A stretch of 64,000 nucleotides of DNA, from contig NZ_BOPG01000009.1 in assembly GCF_016863635.1 (NCBI RefSeq), positions 354,560 to 418,559 of the forward strand, written 5' to 3'. The notes under the pieces were generated by a model. That model was not told the origin of the DNA, did not search any database, and saw only the letters and a list, made by a program, of their open reading frames with translations. The stretch comes from Virgisporangium aurantiacum. GTDB taxonomy: Bacteria > Actinomycetota > Actinomycetes > Mycobacteriales > Micromonosporaceae. Below, in pieces: positions 8,245 through 16,005 of this stretch (position 1 is the stretch's first letter; the number at the start of each line of letters is the position of its first letter). The translations under genes and the position numbers were made by a program.

Positions 8245-8895
8245 GTGACGCAGGACCGGTTCGAGGTGCTCTTCGTCTGCCATGCCAACCTGTGCCGGTC
8301 GGCGATGGCGGAGCGGTTGGCCAACCGCACGTTCGCCGACCGGATCGGGGTTCGCGGGTCCCGGTTGACCGTGTCGAGCGCCGGCACCCACGCGCGGGCC
8401 GACCTGCCGATGCACGAGACGGCTGCCGGCGTGCTGCGCGAGCGACGCGCCTACGCCGACCGCTTCAGCAGCCGGCTGCTGACCCCGCCGATCCTCGCGA
8501 CGCCCGACCTGATCCTCACCGCGACCCGCGACCAGCGCGCCGCCTGCATGAACCTGCTGCCCAGCGTGGCCCGGCGGACGTTCACGCTGCGCCAGTTCGC
8601 CCGCCTGGCCACCACGGTCGGGACGCTCAGCACCTGGCCCCGGCGCAGCACGACGTTCGCGACCGGTGGCATCGCCCGGGACTCGTCGACCCGTCGCCTG
8701 CAGGCGCTGCTCGACGAGATCGCCTCGGTGCGCAACCGGCTCCCGTCGGTGCCGCCCGCCGAGGACGACCTCGCCGACCCGGTGCGCGGCCCGATCGAGG
8801 AGTTCCGCGAGTGCGCCGACGAGATCCAGCGCACCATCGACACCCTGACCGAGGTGATCGCCACGCCCGCCCCCGATCTGGCGGCGACCGGCTGA
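8245..8895 (+). CDS. Low-molecular-weight protein tyrosine phosphatase-like protein
   Basis: A 216-residue protein with the LMW-PTP signature VCHANLCRSAMAERLA near the N-terminus (catalytic Cys12, Arg18), SSAGTHA (about 53-59) and a late Asp-Pro (DLADPVRG, about 173-180) as the expected general acid. It is longer than classical 150-residue enzymes, with an insertion before the Asp-Pro loop. LMW-PTPs of the Wzb type dephosphorylate Wzc-like tyrosine kinases, and such a kinase is encoded convergently next door. The GTG at 8245 follows GGAAGG. It is divergent from the bacillosamine-type operon. Confidence 0.82.
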   Translation: MTQDRFEVLFVCHANLCRSAMAERLANRTFADRIGVRGSRLTVSSAGTHARADLPMHETAAGVLRERRAYADRFSSRLLTPPILATPDLILTATRDQRAACMNLLPSVARRTFTLRQFARLATTVGTLSTWPRRSTTFATGGIARDSSTRRLQALLDEIASVRNRLPSVPPAEDDLADPVRGPIEEFRECADEIQRTIDTLTEVIATPAPDLAATG

Positions 8896-8907
8896 CAGCC
8901 GGTTTTG

Positions 8908-8942
8908 TATATACGACGCGCACGGATCGAGCGTCGTTTATA
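8908..8942. terminator. Bidirectional hairpin between convergent phosphatase and kinase genes
   Basis: TATATACGACGC and GCGTCGTTTATA form a 12-bp stem with one mismatch around an 11-nt loop. It fills the gap between the two convergent stop codons. T-rich flanks on both sides make it a plausible shared terminator. Confidence 0.65.
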
Positions 8943-10520
8943 TCAATCGGCGTTGAAGGACCGGACCTTCGCGCGGCCGATACCGGCCGGCGGGCCGGTC
9001 ACCGGGGTCGGGTCGTCCGGGTCCGCTACCGGTGCGGGGCTCACCGGTGACTCGACCGGCTGCGGCGGGCGGGCACCCGCCTCCGGCTCCGGACCCGGGC
9101 CGTCCTCCGACGAGCGGTAGACGACCGCCAGCGGCGACCGCGCCGCGGCGGCGGCCTTCGAGTACCAGGGCCGGCCCAGCGGCTCGTACCCGTAGTAGGC
9201 GTACCCGGCCTCGCCCTTGCGCGGCGTCATGTTCAGGACGCAGCCCAGCACCTTGGCGTCGACCGCGGCCAGCGCCTCGGTGGCCGACCGCACCTGGTTC
9301 GCCGACGTCTTCCCGCACCGGAACACCAGCACCGTGCCGTCGACCAGGGTGGCGGCCAGCGCCCCGTCGGTGACCGGCAGCAGCGGCGGCGTGTCGACGA
9401 TGACCATGTCGAAGCCGTCCCGCAGCGATCCGAGCAGGGCGGCCATGTTCCGGGATCCGAGCAGCTCGCTCGGGTTCGGTGGCACGGAGCCGCTCGGCAG
9501 CACGTAGACGCCGCTCGTGCCCCACTCCTGCAGCGCGTCACCGATCGTGGCCTGCCCGGCCAGCACGTTGGTGACCCCGATCGTGCCGTCGACCCCGAGG
9601 TACTCGGCCAGCCGCGGCCGGCGCAGGTCGGCGTCGACCAGCACCACCCGCTTGCCCGCCTCGGCGAACACGATCGCCAGGTTGCAGGCGGTGGTCGACT
9701 TGCCCTCGCCCGGCACCGCGCTGGTGACGACCAGCGTGCGCGCCGGCTCGTCGACGTTCACGAACTGCAGGTTGGTGCGCAGCTGCCGGAGGGCCTCGGC
9801 CCGGACGGACCCGGCGCTGCCGGCGACGATCAGCGGCGCCCGCCGGGCCCGGCTGTCGGCCGGCACCGACGAGAGCACCGGTGACCCGGTGAGCTCGGCG
9901 AGCGCGCTGGCGGTCTTCACGCTGGTGTCGAGCACCTCGCGCAGCACCGCCCCGCCGACACCGAGCAGCAGCCCGACGGCCAGGCCGAGCGCGGTGTTGC
10001 GCACCGGCTGCGGCGACACGGGCTCGTCGGCGAGGGTCGGGCCGGCGACCACCTCCACCCACACGGTCGGCGACGTGCTGCCGGGCGGCGTCTCCAGCGT
10101 CCGCACGAGGTCGACGAACGCGTCGGCCACCGCGCGGGTGAGCATCACCGCCCGGTTGCGGTTCCGGTCGGTCACGGTCGCCTGCAACAGGACCGTGTCC
10201 GGGACGGGCGTGGCGGTGATCGCGTTCTGCACCCGCGTCGCCGACCGGGCGGCCGGCTCCCGGCCGACCACCACCCGCGCCAACCGGTCGCTGGTGAGCA
10301 GGTCGGCGTAGGACTTGATGCGCTGCTGGGAGAACAGGCTGCCCTGATACGCGTCGGACACGCCCTTGGTCTGCGTGCCCACGAAGAACGTGACCGAGGC
10401 GGCGTATTCGGGTGGCGTCATCGCGGTGACGCCGACCCCGGCGCCGATCCCGAGCACGACCGCCGTCACCACCATCCACCACTGCCGGCGTACGGCACGC
10501 AGGTAGTCACGGACATCCAT
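8943..10520 (-). CDS. Wzc-type polysaccharide co-polymerase / tyrosine autokinase
   Basis: A 525-residue inner-membrane protein. A Wzz/chain-length domain with two transmembrane helices (about 15-33 and 176-196) is fused to a cytosolic BY-kinase domain. That domain has Walker A VPGEGKST, Walker A' VVLVDADLRRP and Walker B MVIVDTPPLLP. A tyrosine cluster (GYAYYGYEP) follows the kinase core and could be autophosphorylated; after it comes a Pro-rich tail. It probably governs polysaccharide chain length and export, opposed by the LMW phosphatase. The ATG at 10520 is preferred over the GTG at 10529 because GGGGAGAGG is better spaced. It is transcribed divergently from the PglF-like gene. Confidence 0.88.
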   Translation of the reverse strand: MDVRDYLRAVRRQWWMVVTAVVLGIGAGVGVTAMTPPEYAASVTFFVGTQTKGVSDAYQGSLFSQQRIKSYADLLTSDRLARVVVGREPAARSATRVQNAITATPVPDTVLLQATVTDRNRNRAVMLTRAVADAFVDLVRTLETPPGSTSPTVWVEVVAGPTLADEPVSPQPVRNTALGLAVGLLLGVGGAVLREVLDTSVKTASALAELTGSPVLSSVPADSRARRAPLIVAGSAGSVRAEALRQLRTNLQFVNVDEPARTLVVTSAVPGEGKSTTACNLAIVFAEAGKRVVLVDADLRRPRLAEYLGVDGTIGVTNVLAGQATIGDALQEWGTSGVYVLPSGSVPPNPSELLGSRNMAALLGSLRDGFDMVIVDTPPLLPVTDGALAATLVDGTVLVFRCGKTSANQVRSATEALAAVDAKVLGCVLNMTPRKGEAGYAYYGYEPLGRPWYSKAAAAARSPLAVVYRSSEDGPGPEPEAGARPPQPVESPVSPAPVADPDDPTPVTGPPAGIGRAKVRSFNAD

Positions 10521-10564
10521 CGGCGGCACCTCTCCCCGAAGGCGGTTGCTTTGTCCGAATGAAC

Positions 10565-10570
10565 ACTATA
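10565..10570 (-). promoter_or_regulatory. -10-like element upstream of the tyrosine kinase gene
   Basis: On the minus strand the hexamer TATAGT lies about 45 bp upstream of the kinase start. It is a good match to an actinomycete primary-sigma -10 box; no convincing -35 is seen. Confidence 0.4.
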
Positions 10571-10651
10571 TGGGAGCGGTCTGCCGCGAACGCCCTTCAC
10601 GAGTACTAAGCGTCGGTTAGACCTGAATAGCACTGATCGCACGAAGGGCTC

Positions 10652-12493
10652 ATGTCTTGCAACGGGGGATGTATGCAGCTTCCGACGACAACCATGCCGC
10701 AGCACCGAAACCGGATCCGGGTCGTGCTCACGTGGGCGGTGGACGCCGTCGCGTGGAGCATCGGGCTGACCGTCGCGGTGCTCGCCCGCTTCGAATGGGA
10801 CCTCACCCAGCAGCGGCTCGCCGGTACCGCCGCGATGATCGTGCTCGCGATCGGCGGGCACACGATGCTCGGTCACATGCACTTCCTCTACCGGGGCCGC
10901 TACGGCTTCGGCACGTTCGAGGAGGTCCGCGCGGTGACCGTCACGGTCCTGGTGTGCGCCGCGGCGATGATGACGGTCGCCCTGCTCGCCACCACCCGCC
11001 CCGTACCCCTGAGCGCCGTCGTGGTGGGCAGTCCGCTCACGCTCGTCCTCATGCTCGGGATCAGGTACGTGCGGCGCCTGCACCGGCAGCGGATCCGGCG
11101 CCCCGACGCGCGCACGGCCGCACCCGTCCTCCTGTTCGGTGCCGGTGACGCCGGGCAGCAACTCATCCGGTCGATGCTCGGCGACCCGAACTGCCGCTAC
11201 GTGCCCGTCGGGGTGCTCGACGACGATCCGGCCAAGCGCCACCTGCGCGTCGCGGGTGTGAGCGTGCTCGGTACCCGCCACGACATCCCGAAAGCAGCGG
11301 CGGAGACGGGCGCCGCGACGGTGATCTTCGCGGTCTCGAACGCCGACGGTGCCCTGGTGCGCGACGTGCAGGCCCTGGCGCAGCGGGCCGGCGTGAAGTT
11401 CAAGGTGCTGCCGTCGGTGAGCGAACTCCTCGACGGCCGGGTGAGCGTCGGCGACGTGCGCGACGTGCAGATCACCGACATCCTCGGCCGGCACCAGATC
11501 GAGACCGACCTCGACGCGATCGCGGGCTACCTGACCGGCAAGCGCGTGCTGGTGACCGGTGCGGGCGGGTCGATCGGCTCCGAGTTGTGCCGGCAGATCC
11601 ACCGGTTCGCGCCGGCCGAGCTCATGATGCTCGACCGCGACGAGTCGGCGCTGCACGCGGTCCAATTGTCTTTGCACGGCCGTGCGCTTCTCGATGGCCG
11701 CGACCTGATCCTCGCCGACCTCCGCGACACCGCGGCCATCCGCCGGATCCTCGCCGAGCGACGCCCGCAGGTGATCTTCCACGCGGCCGCGTTGAAACAC
11801 CTCGCGCTGCTGGAGAGCCACCCCGGCGAGGCCGTGAAGAGCAACGTCTGGGGGACGCAGACGATGCTGGAGCACGCGCACGGCGTGGAACGGTTCGTCA
11901 ACATCTCCACCGACAAGGCGGCGAACCCGACCAGCGTGCTCGGCTACACGAAACGGATCACCGAACGGCTCACCGCGCACGCGAGCACCCGCCACACGGG
12001 CACCTTCCTCAACGTCCGGTTCGGCAATGTGCTCGGCAGCCGCGGCTCGGTGCTCACGGCGTTCACCGCGCAGATCGCCAGCGGCGGACCGGTCACGGTG
12101 ACCGACCCCGAGGTGACCCGCTACTTCATGACCGTCCAGGAGGCGGTGCAACTGGTGATCCAGGCCGCCGCCATCGGCCGCGACGGCGAGGCGCTGGTGC
12201 TGGAGATGGGCAAGCCGGTACGGATCGCCGACGTCGCGCGGCAGCTGATCGAGCAGGCTCCGCGCCCGGTCGAGATCGTCTACACCGGGCTGCGGGCGGG
12301 CGAGAAGCTGCACGAGGAGCTGTTCGGCGCCGGCGAACGCGACGTGCGGCCGCTGCACCAGCTGATCTCGCAGGTGGAGGTGCCGCCGCTCGACCCGGGC
12401 AAGGTCGAGTACCTCGACCCGGACGGCGATCCGGCCCAGCTGGTGGTGGACCTGGCCGCGCTGTGCGACGTCTCGGCGTTCGTCCACGCCTGA
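10652..12493 (+). CDS. Membrane nucleotide-sugar 4,6-dehydratase, PglF/CapD/FlaA1 family
   Basis: A 613-residue protein. Four N-terminal transmembrane helices (within about 25-140) precede a first Rossmann domain (VLLFGAGDAGQQLIRS, about 152-167) and an SDR dehydratase domain (VLVTGAGGSIGSELC, about 296-310). The active-site region reads NISTDKAANPTSVLGYTK, where the usual SDR Tyr is replaced, as in this membrane class. These enzymes convert UDP-GlcNAc to UDP-4-keto-6-deoxy-GlcNAc, the precursor for the PglE/PglD-like enzymes. The ATG at 10652 has AAGGG close upstream; an in-frame ATG at 10673 after GGGGGA is an alternative. It is separated from its presumed partners by the kinase and phosphatase genes. 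Confidence 0.88.
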   Translation: MSCNGGCMQLPTTTMPQHRNRIRVVLTWAVDAVAWSIGLTVAVLARFEWDLTQQRLAGTAAMIVLAIGGHTMLGHMHFLYRGRYGFGTFEEVRAVTVTVLVCAAAMMTVALLATTRPVPLSAVVVGSPLTLVLMLGIRYVRRLHRQRIRRPDARTAAPVLLFGAGDAGQQLIRSMLGDPNCRYVPVGVLDDDPAKRHLRVAGVSVLGTRHDIPKAAAETGAATVIFAVSNADGALVRDVQALAQRAGVKFKVLPSVSELLDGRVSVGDVRDVQITDILGRHQIETDLDAIAGYLTGKRVLVTGAGGSIGSELCRQIHRFAPAELMMLDRDESALHAVQLSLHGRALLDGRDLILADLRDTAAIRRILAERRPQVIFHAAALKHLALLESHPGEAVKSNVWGTQTMLEHAHGVERFVNISTDKAANPTSVLGYTKRITERLTAHASTRHTGTFLNVRFGNVLGSRGSVLTAFTAQIASGGPVTVTDPEVTRYFMTVQEAVQLVIQAAAIGRDGEALVLEMGKPVRIADVARQLIEQAPRPVEIVYTGLRAGEKLHEELFGAGERDVRPLHQLISQVEVPPLDPGKVEYLDPDGDPAQLVVDLAALCDVSAFVHA

Positions 12494-12569
12494 CGCCCGA
12501 CGACAACCCCAATGGGGGACTTGTACCTTTTGGGGAGTTCGCCGAACCGCCGCGACCGACGATGTCTGC

Positions 12570-14108
12570 GTGGGTGCTACGGCAAGGACGATCCGCACCG
12601 ACGCTCATCGTGAAAGACACGCCCGTGCGGTGACACCCGCAGCAGGCATCGTCGGCTTACTGACCGTCGCGGCGCTGGGCCCCTACACACCGGTCACGGG
12701 CGTCCGCACCGAACAGATCGCTGTCTACGCCACGTTCGGATTCGGGCTGCTGCGGCTGAACTGGATCCGCGGCCGGGCGCCGGCCCGGCTCATCGTGCCC
12801 GCGGTGCTCATGGCGGCCCTCGCGTTCATCGCGATCGTCGGCAGTGTCGACCGCGCGCCGAACCTGACCGGTTTCGTGTCGGGTGGCCTCATCGCGGGGC
12901 TGGACAACGTACTCCTCCCCGTGGCGACGATCGGTGCCGTCTGGTTCGTGACAACGCGCTGTTCGAATCTGAACCAGTCATTGCTGGTCGTGTGCCGGAT
13001 CGTGGTGTGGGCGGCGGTCGTCAACACGGTCGCGGCGACCATGTCGATCACGATGGATCTCACGCCGGTACTCGCGCGCTTCTGGGAAAACGGGTCAGCG
13101 CAGGCCGTCGCGGAACGGGCGGCTCAACTCGGTCGATTCACCGGCATCTTCAATCAGCCGGCCGAAGCGGGGTTGTTCTACGGCATTGCGCTGATCGTCG
13201 CGGTGTTCCTCTACCGCGCCAACACCGTGCGACTTGCCTTCGTCACGCCGGTGATCCTGGCTGGTGGCGTCCTCACCGTCTCGAAGGTGTTCCTTCTCGT
13301 CGGCCTTCCGATTGGACTGTTCCAGCTGCTGCGTACCCGGGGACGGCGTGCCCTGCGGCTGGTCGGGGTGGGCGCGACCGTTTTGATCGGCTCACTTGCG
13401 GCGGTCGTCTGGTCGGAGACCCGCTGGACCGGTGGCACCTATCTGGCTCGACTGTTCGTTCCACCGGCAGGCGGCAGCAGCGCGGTCGACCTGTACACCG
13501 CCGGCCGGCTGGGGGACGACTCGACGCTGCGGGCACTGGTGGAGTCGGTGCTCGACGCGGCGCCGTCGTTTGGAGTCGGTGTGCAAGGGCTCGCGGTGGC
13601 GTACGACAACGGCTGGGTCGAGGCGCTGGTGGTCGGCGGCCTGGTCGGCGCGGTCGTCTATTCGCTGGTGCTCAGCTACCTGTTGGTCGTGTGGCGACTC
13701 GGCCCGGACGGTTCGGCCACCGACCTGCTGGGCGGGCTCGCACTCTTGCTCCTTGGCGCCTCGATGGGGTTGCCGGCCCTTACCGCCAACCGGGTCGCGA
13801 CGATCGTATGGATCCTGATCGCGTTGTTGTTGGCCCGCCCTCAGGTCCGTTCGGGTGCTGCTCACCAGCGGATGACGCGGCCGGCCAACGGTTCGTCGGC
13901 GCGCGGGCCCTCGGCCCGGGCCGGCTTGCGGATCCAGGCGTGGGCCAGGGCCAGCACCCCCAGCCGGGACACGCTGAAGTTCCCGCGCCGGACGGCGTCG
14001 CCCACGGCGAGCCGCGGCAGCGCCAGCACGCTACCGAGCCAGGACAGGATCGCCGACACGGGGCCGAAGTTGGCCCGAGCCAACCAGACGCGGTTGCGGA
14101 TCGAGTAG
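12570..14108 (+). CDS. O-antigen polymerase/ligase-like membrane protein with antisense-overlapping tail
   Basis: A polytopic membrane protein with about ten helices over the first 430 residues. A Wzy/ligase-like loop includes LGRFTGIFNQPAEAGLFYG (about 187-205) and TAGRLGDDSTLRALVES. It would polymerise or ligate the exported glycan. The GTG at 12570 is a tentative start; the GTG at 12630 is equally possible. The reading frame continues some 80 residues past the last helix, over the 3' part of the clearly coding minus-strand glycosyltransferase (13862-14734). That Arg/Ser-rich tail looks non-native, so a lost stop or a frameshift near 13850 is likely. The functional protein probably ends near 13860. 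Confidence 0.7.
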   Translation: MGATARTIRTDAHRERHARAVTPAAGIVGLLTVAALGPYTPVTGVRTEQIAVYATFGFGLLRLNWIRGRAPARLIVPAVLMAALAFIAIVGSVDRAPNLTGFVSGGLIAGLDNVLLPVATIGAVWFVTTRCSNLNQSLLVVCRIVVWAAVVNTVAATMSITMDLTPVLARFWENGSAQAVAERAAQLGRFTGIFNQPAEAGLFYGIALIVAVFLYRANTVRLAFVTPVILAGGVLTVSKVFLLVGLPIGLFQLLRTRGRRALRLVGVGATVLIGSLAAVVWSETRWTGGTYLARLFVPPAGGSSAVDLYTAGRLGDDSTLRALVESVLDAAPSFGVGVQGLAVAYDNGWVEALVVGGLVGAVVYSLVLSYLLVVWRLGPDGSATDLLGGLALLLLGASMGLPALTANRVATIVWILIALLLARPQVRSGAAHQRMTRPANGSSARGPSARAGLRIQAWARASTPSRDTLKFPRRTASPTASRGSASTLPSQDRIADTGPKLARANQTRLRIE

Positions 14109-14734
14109 TACGTCCACCGTGGACCGGTGATGACCTGCGACCGGTGGTGCACCGCCGCCGCGTCGCCGCAGCAGACCACGCGCCAACCGGCGCGGCGGGC
14201 GCGCACGCACAGGTCGGCGTCCTCGCCGCCGAGGAAGAACGAGCCGTCCATGCCGACCGTCTCGACGACCTCGCGCCGGATGAACATCACCGCACCGGTG
14301 ACCCACTCGCACTCGACCGGAGCCGGGCCCGGCTCGACGAGCACCAGCGGCGCGCGCCGCCACCGCGACAGTCGAGCGGCACCGGACTGCAGCGTGCCGT
14401 CGGAGTACCGCAGCACCGGCGCGACGATCCCGGTGTCCGATGTGGACAGCAGGACGTCGAGGCAGCGCCGGTAGGCGGCGTACGGCAACTCGATGTCGGT
14501 GTTGAGCAACAGGTAGGCGTCCGAAGCGCGCCCCCGGACGGCGAGCGTGAACGCCGAACCGTAGCCGAGGTTCCGGTCCGCCACCATCCAGTCCACAGTG
14601 GACGGAAGGCCGGCGGGCCGGGCCCGGCCGTCGTTCGCCACCACGACGATCTCGTCGGCGTACCCGTCGATGCGGCGGGTGAGGTCGACGGTCGGCTCGA
14701 CCGGTCCGTAGTGCACGACCACCGCCGTGATCAT
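13862..14734 (-). CDS. Family 2 glycosyltransferase (rhamnosyltransferase-like)
   Basis: A 290-residue GT-A fold transferase. Seen: N-terminal ITAVVVHYG, RNLGYGSAFTLAVRGR (about 74-89), the metal-binding LLLNTDIELP (about 96-105), and CEWVTGAVMFIRRE then FFLGGEDADLCVRAR, the WbbL-like acceptor/base region with its ED pair. It probably adds a sugar to the lipid-linked oligosaccharide on the cytosolic face; donor specificity cannot be read. The ATG at 14734 shares ATGA with the flippase stop. It is the last gene of the ten-gene minus-strand operon, and its 3' part lies opposite the tail of the polymerase-like gene. Confidence 0.85.
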   Translation of the reverse strand: MITAVVVHYGPVEPTVDLTRRIDGYADEIVVVANDGRARPAGLPSTVDWMVADRNLGYGSAFTLAVRGRASDAYLLLNTDIELPYAAYRRCLDVLLSTSDTGIVAPVLRYSDGTLQSGAARLSRWRRAPLVLVEPGPAPVECEWVTGAVMFIRREVVETVGMDGSFFLGGEDADLCVRARRAGWRVVCCGDAAAVHHRSQVITGPRWTYYSIRNRVWLARANFGPVSAILSWLGSVLALPRLAVGDAVRRGNFSVSRLGVLALAHAWIRKPARAEGPRADEPLAGRVIRW

Positions 14735-16002
14735 CTGACTCCCACCAACTCGGGCGGCGCGGGCGCCGGCACCGGCCGGCGGAGCGCGCGCAGGAACGAG
14801 ACGGACGAGACGGCGTAACCCGCGAGCGGCGCCAGCCCCAGCACCGCGACGGGCAACGCGAGCCACCACACGACGAGGAACCCGGTCACCACGGTCAGCA
14901 GCCCGGGGAGCCGACCGCGCAGCAGGGTGGCCGCGGTGCGACGCCGCAGCACCTCATGGACGAGCAGATAGTCCACCGACTGCACGACCCCGGCCAGGCA
15001 CAGCACGGTGACGATCGGCCCCGCCGGCGCGAACGTCGACCCGTAGACCGCCGGCACCCACACCAGACTCGACACACCGAGGGGCACGGCGATCAGGCCG
15101 GCGTTGGTGAGCGCGTGCCGGAGTTCGTCGCGCAGGCCGCTCTGCCCGCCGCTCTGCCCGCCAGTGAGCCGGCCCGACCGGTTGGCGAACCGGTACATGC
15201 CGCTCGCCTGGCCCATCGCCAGCACGGCCGCCTGCGCGGCGACGCCGACCGCGTAGAACGCCACGGTGGTGTGCGGGAACAGGGCGGCGACCGCGATGAG
15301 GTCGAAGCGGTACTGCACCTGCGTGGCGAAGTTCGCCGGGAACAGGTGCCATGTGCGGGCGGTGAGCCCCGTGCCCTTGGCACCGCGCACCCGGCGCGAC
15401 GCGCCGGAACCCTGGAGCCGGCGCGGCGCACCGGAACCCTGGAGCCGGCGCAGCGCGACCGCCGCCCAGCCGACGGCGACCACCGCCTGGCTGCCGGCGA
15501 TGGCGAGCAGCCAGTGTGCCGCGGTGCGGTCGCCGGTCGCCAGCAGCGCGGCGATCGCCGTGAACGCCGCGGCCTGCGGCGCCAGCCGGGCGAGGTTGAA
15601 CTGGGCGCCCATCCGGCCGGCCCGCTGGGCGAGCGCCGGCCCGATCGCACCCACCTGGTTGGCGACCACGACGAGCACCGTCGCCACCACCAGCAACGGC
15701 GCGGGATGCAGCGTCGCGGCCAGGACGGCCACCACCACGAGCGCGGCCGTCAGCGTCGACGCGAGCGCGGTGACGACGGCCGGAAGGCGGTGCCGCCGGT
15801 CGAGCACGAGCGCCTGCGGCAGCCCGCCGATCGCCAGGATCGCCACCCCGGCACCCCAGGCCTGCCAGGTGACGTACTCGCCGCGCCCCTGCGGCGCGAG
15901 CGCACGCGAGATGCACACGCTCGACAGCACGCCGCTCAGCAGCAACGCCCCGTTCGCCGCGAGCGTCGGCAGGCGACCGCCGGCCAGGCCTCTGAGGTGC
16001 AT
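14731..16002 (-). CDS. Wzx-like lipid-linked oligosaccharide flippase (MOP superfamily)
   Basis: A 423-residue integral membrane protein with about 12 hydrophobic segments. Its N-terminal layout (GALLLSGVLSSVCISRALAP, about 18-37) is typical of polysaccharide-biosynthesis flippases. Expected role: translocating the undecaprenyl-linked repeat unit across the membrane. A cytosolic loop near residue 190 contains two copies of a nonapeptide (RRLQGSGA-type) from a 27-bp DNA duplication, and a second loop has a GGQS duplication. Three bases separate it from the upstream methyltransferase, and its stop overlaps the GT2 start. Confidence 0.82.
   Translation of the reverse strand: MHLRGLAGGRLPTLAANGALLLSGVLSSVCISRALAPQGRGEYVTWQAWGAGVAILAIGGLPQALVLDRRHRLPAVVTALASTLTAALVVVAVLAATLHPAPLLVVATVLVVVANQVGAIGPALAQRAGRMGAQFNLARLAPQAAAFTAIAALLATGDRTAAHWLLAIAGSQAVVAVGWAAVALRRLQGSGAPRRLQGSGASRRVRGAKGTGLTARTWHLFPANFATQVQYRFDLIAVAALFPHTTVAFYAVGVAAQAAVLAMGQASGMYRFANRSGRLTGGQSGGQSGLRDELRHALTNAGLIAVPLGVSSLVWVPAVYGSTFAPAGPIVTVLCLAGVVQSVDYLLVHEVLRRRTAATLLRGRLPGLLTVVTGFLVVWWLALPVAVLGLAPLAGYAVSSVSFLRALRRPVPAPAPPELVGVR
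15401..15454 (-). repeat. 27-bp tandem duplication inside the flippase gene
   Basis: Two adjacent 27-bp units (15401-15427 and 15428-15454) differ at two positions and encode the repeated RRLQGSGA-type nonapeptide in a predicted cytosolic loop. A partial third unit precedes them. Confidence 0.85.
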
Positions 16003-16005
16003 GAG

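Noticed and set aside
10466..12598. Open frame of about 710 codons opposite the PglF-like gene
   Set aside because: Antisense to conserved dehydratase motifs; His/Arg/Asp-rich composition without fold features.
12562..12633. Short plus-strand ORF (MSAWVLRQGRS...) just before the polymerase-like gene as a leader peptide
   Set aside because: Only 23 codons, overlapping the tentative start of the polymerase frame, with no ribosome binding site or regulatory codon pattern.
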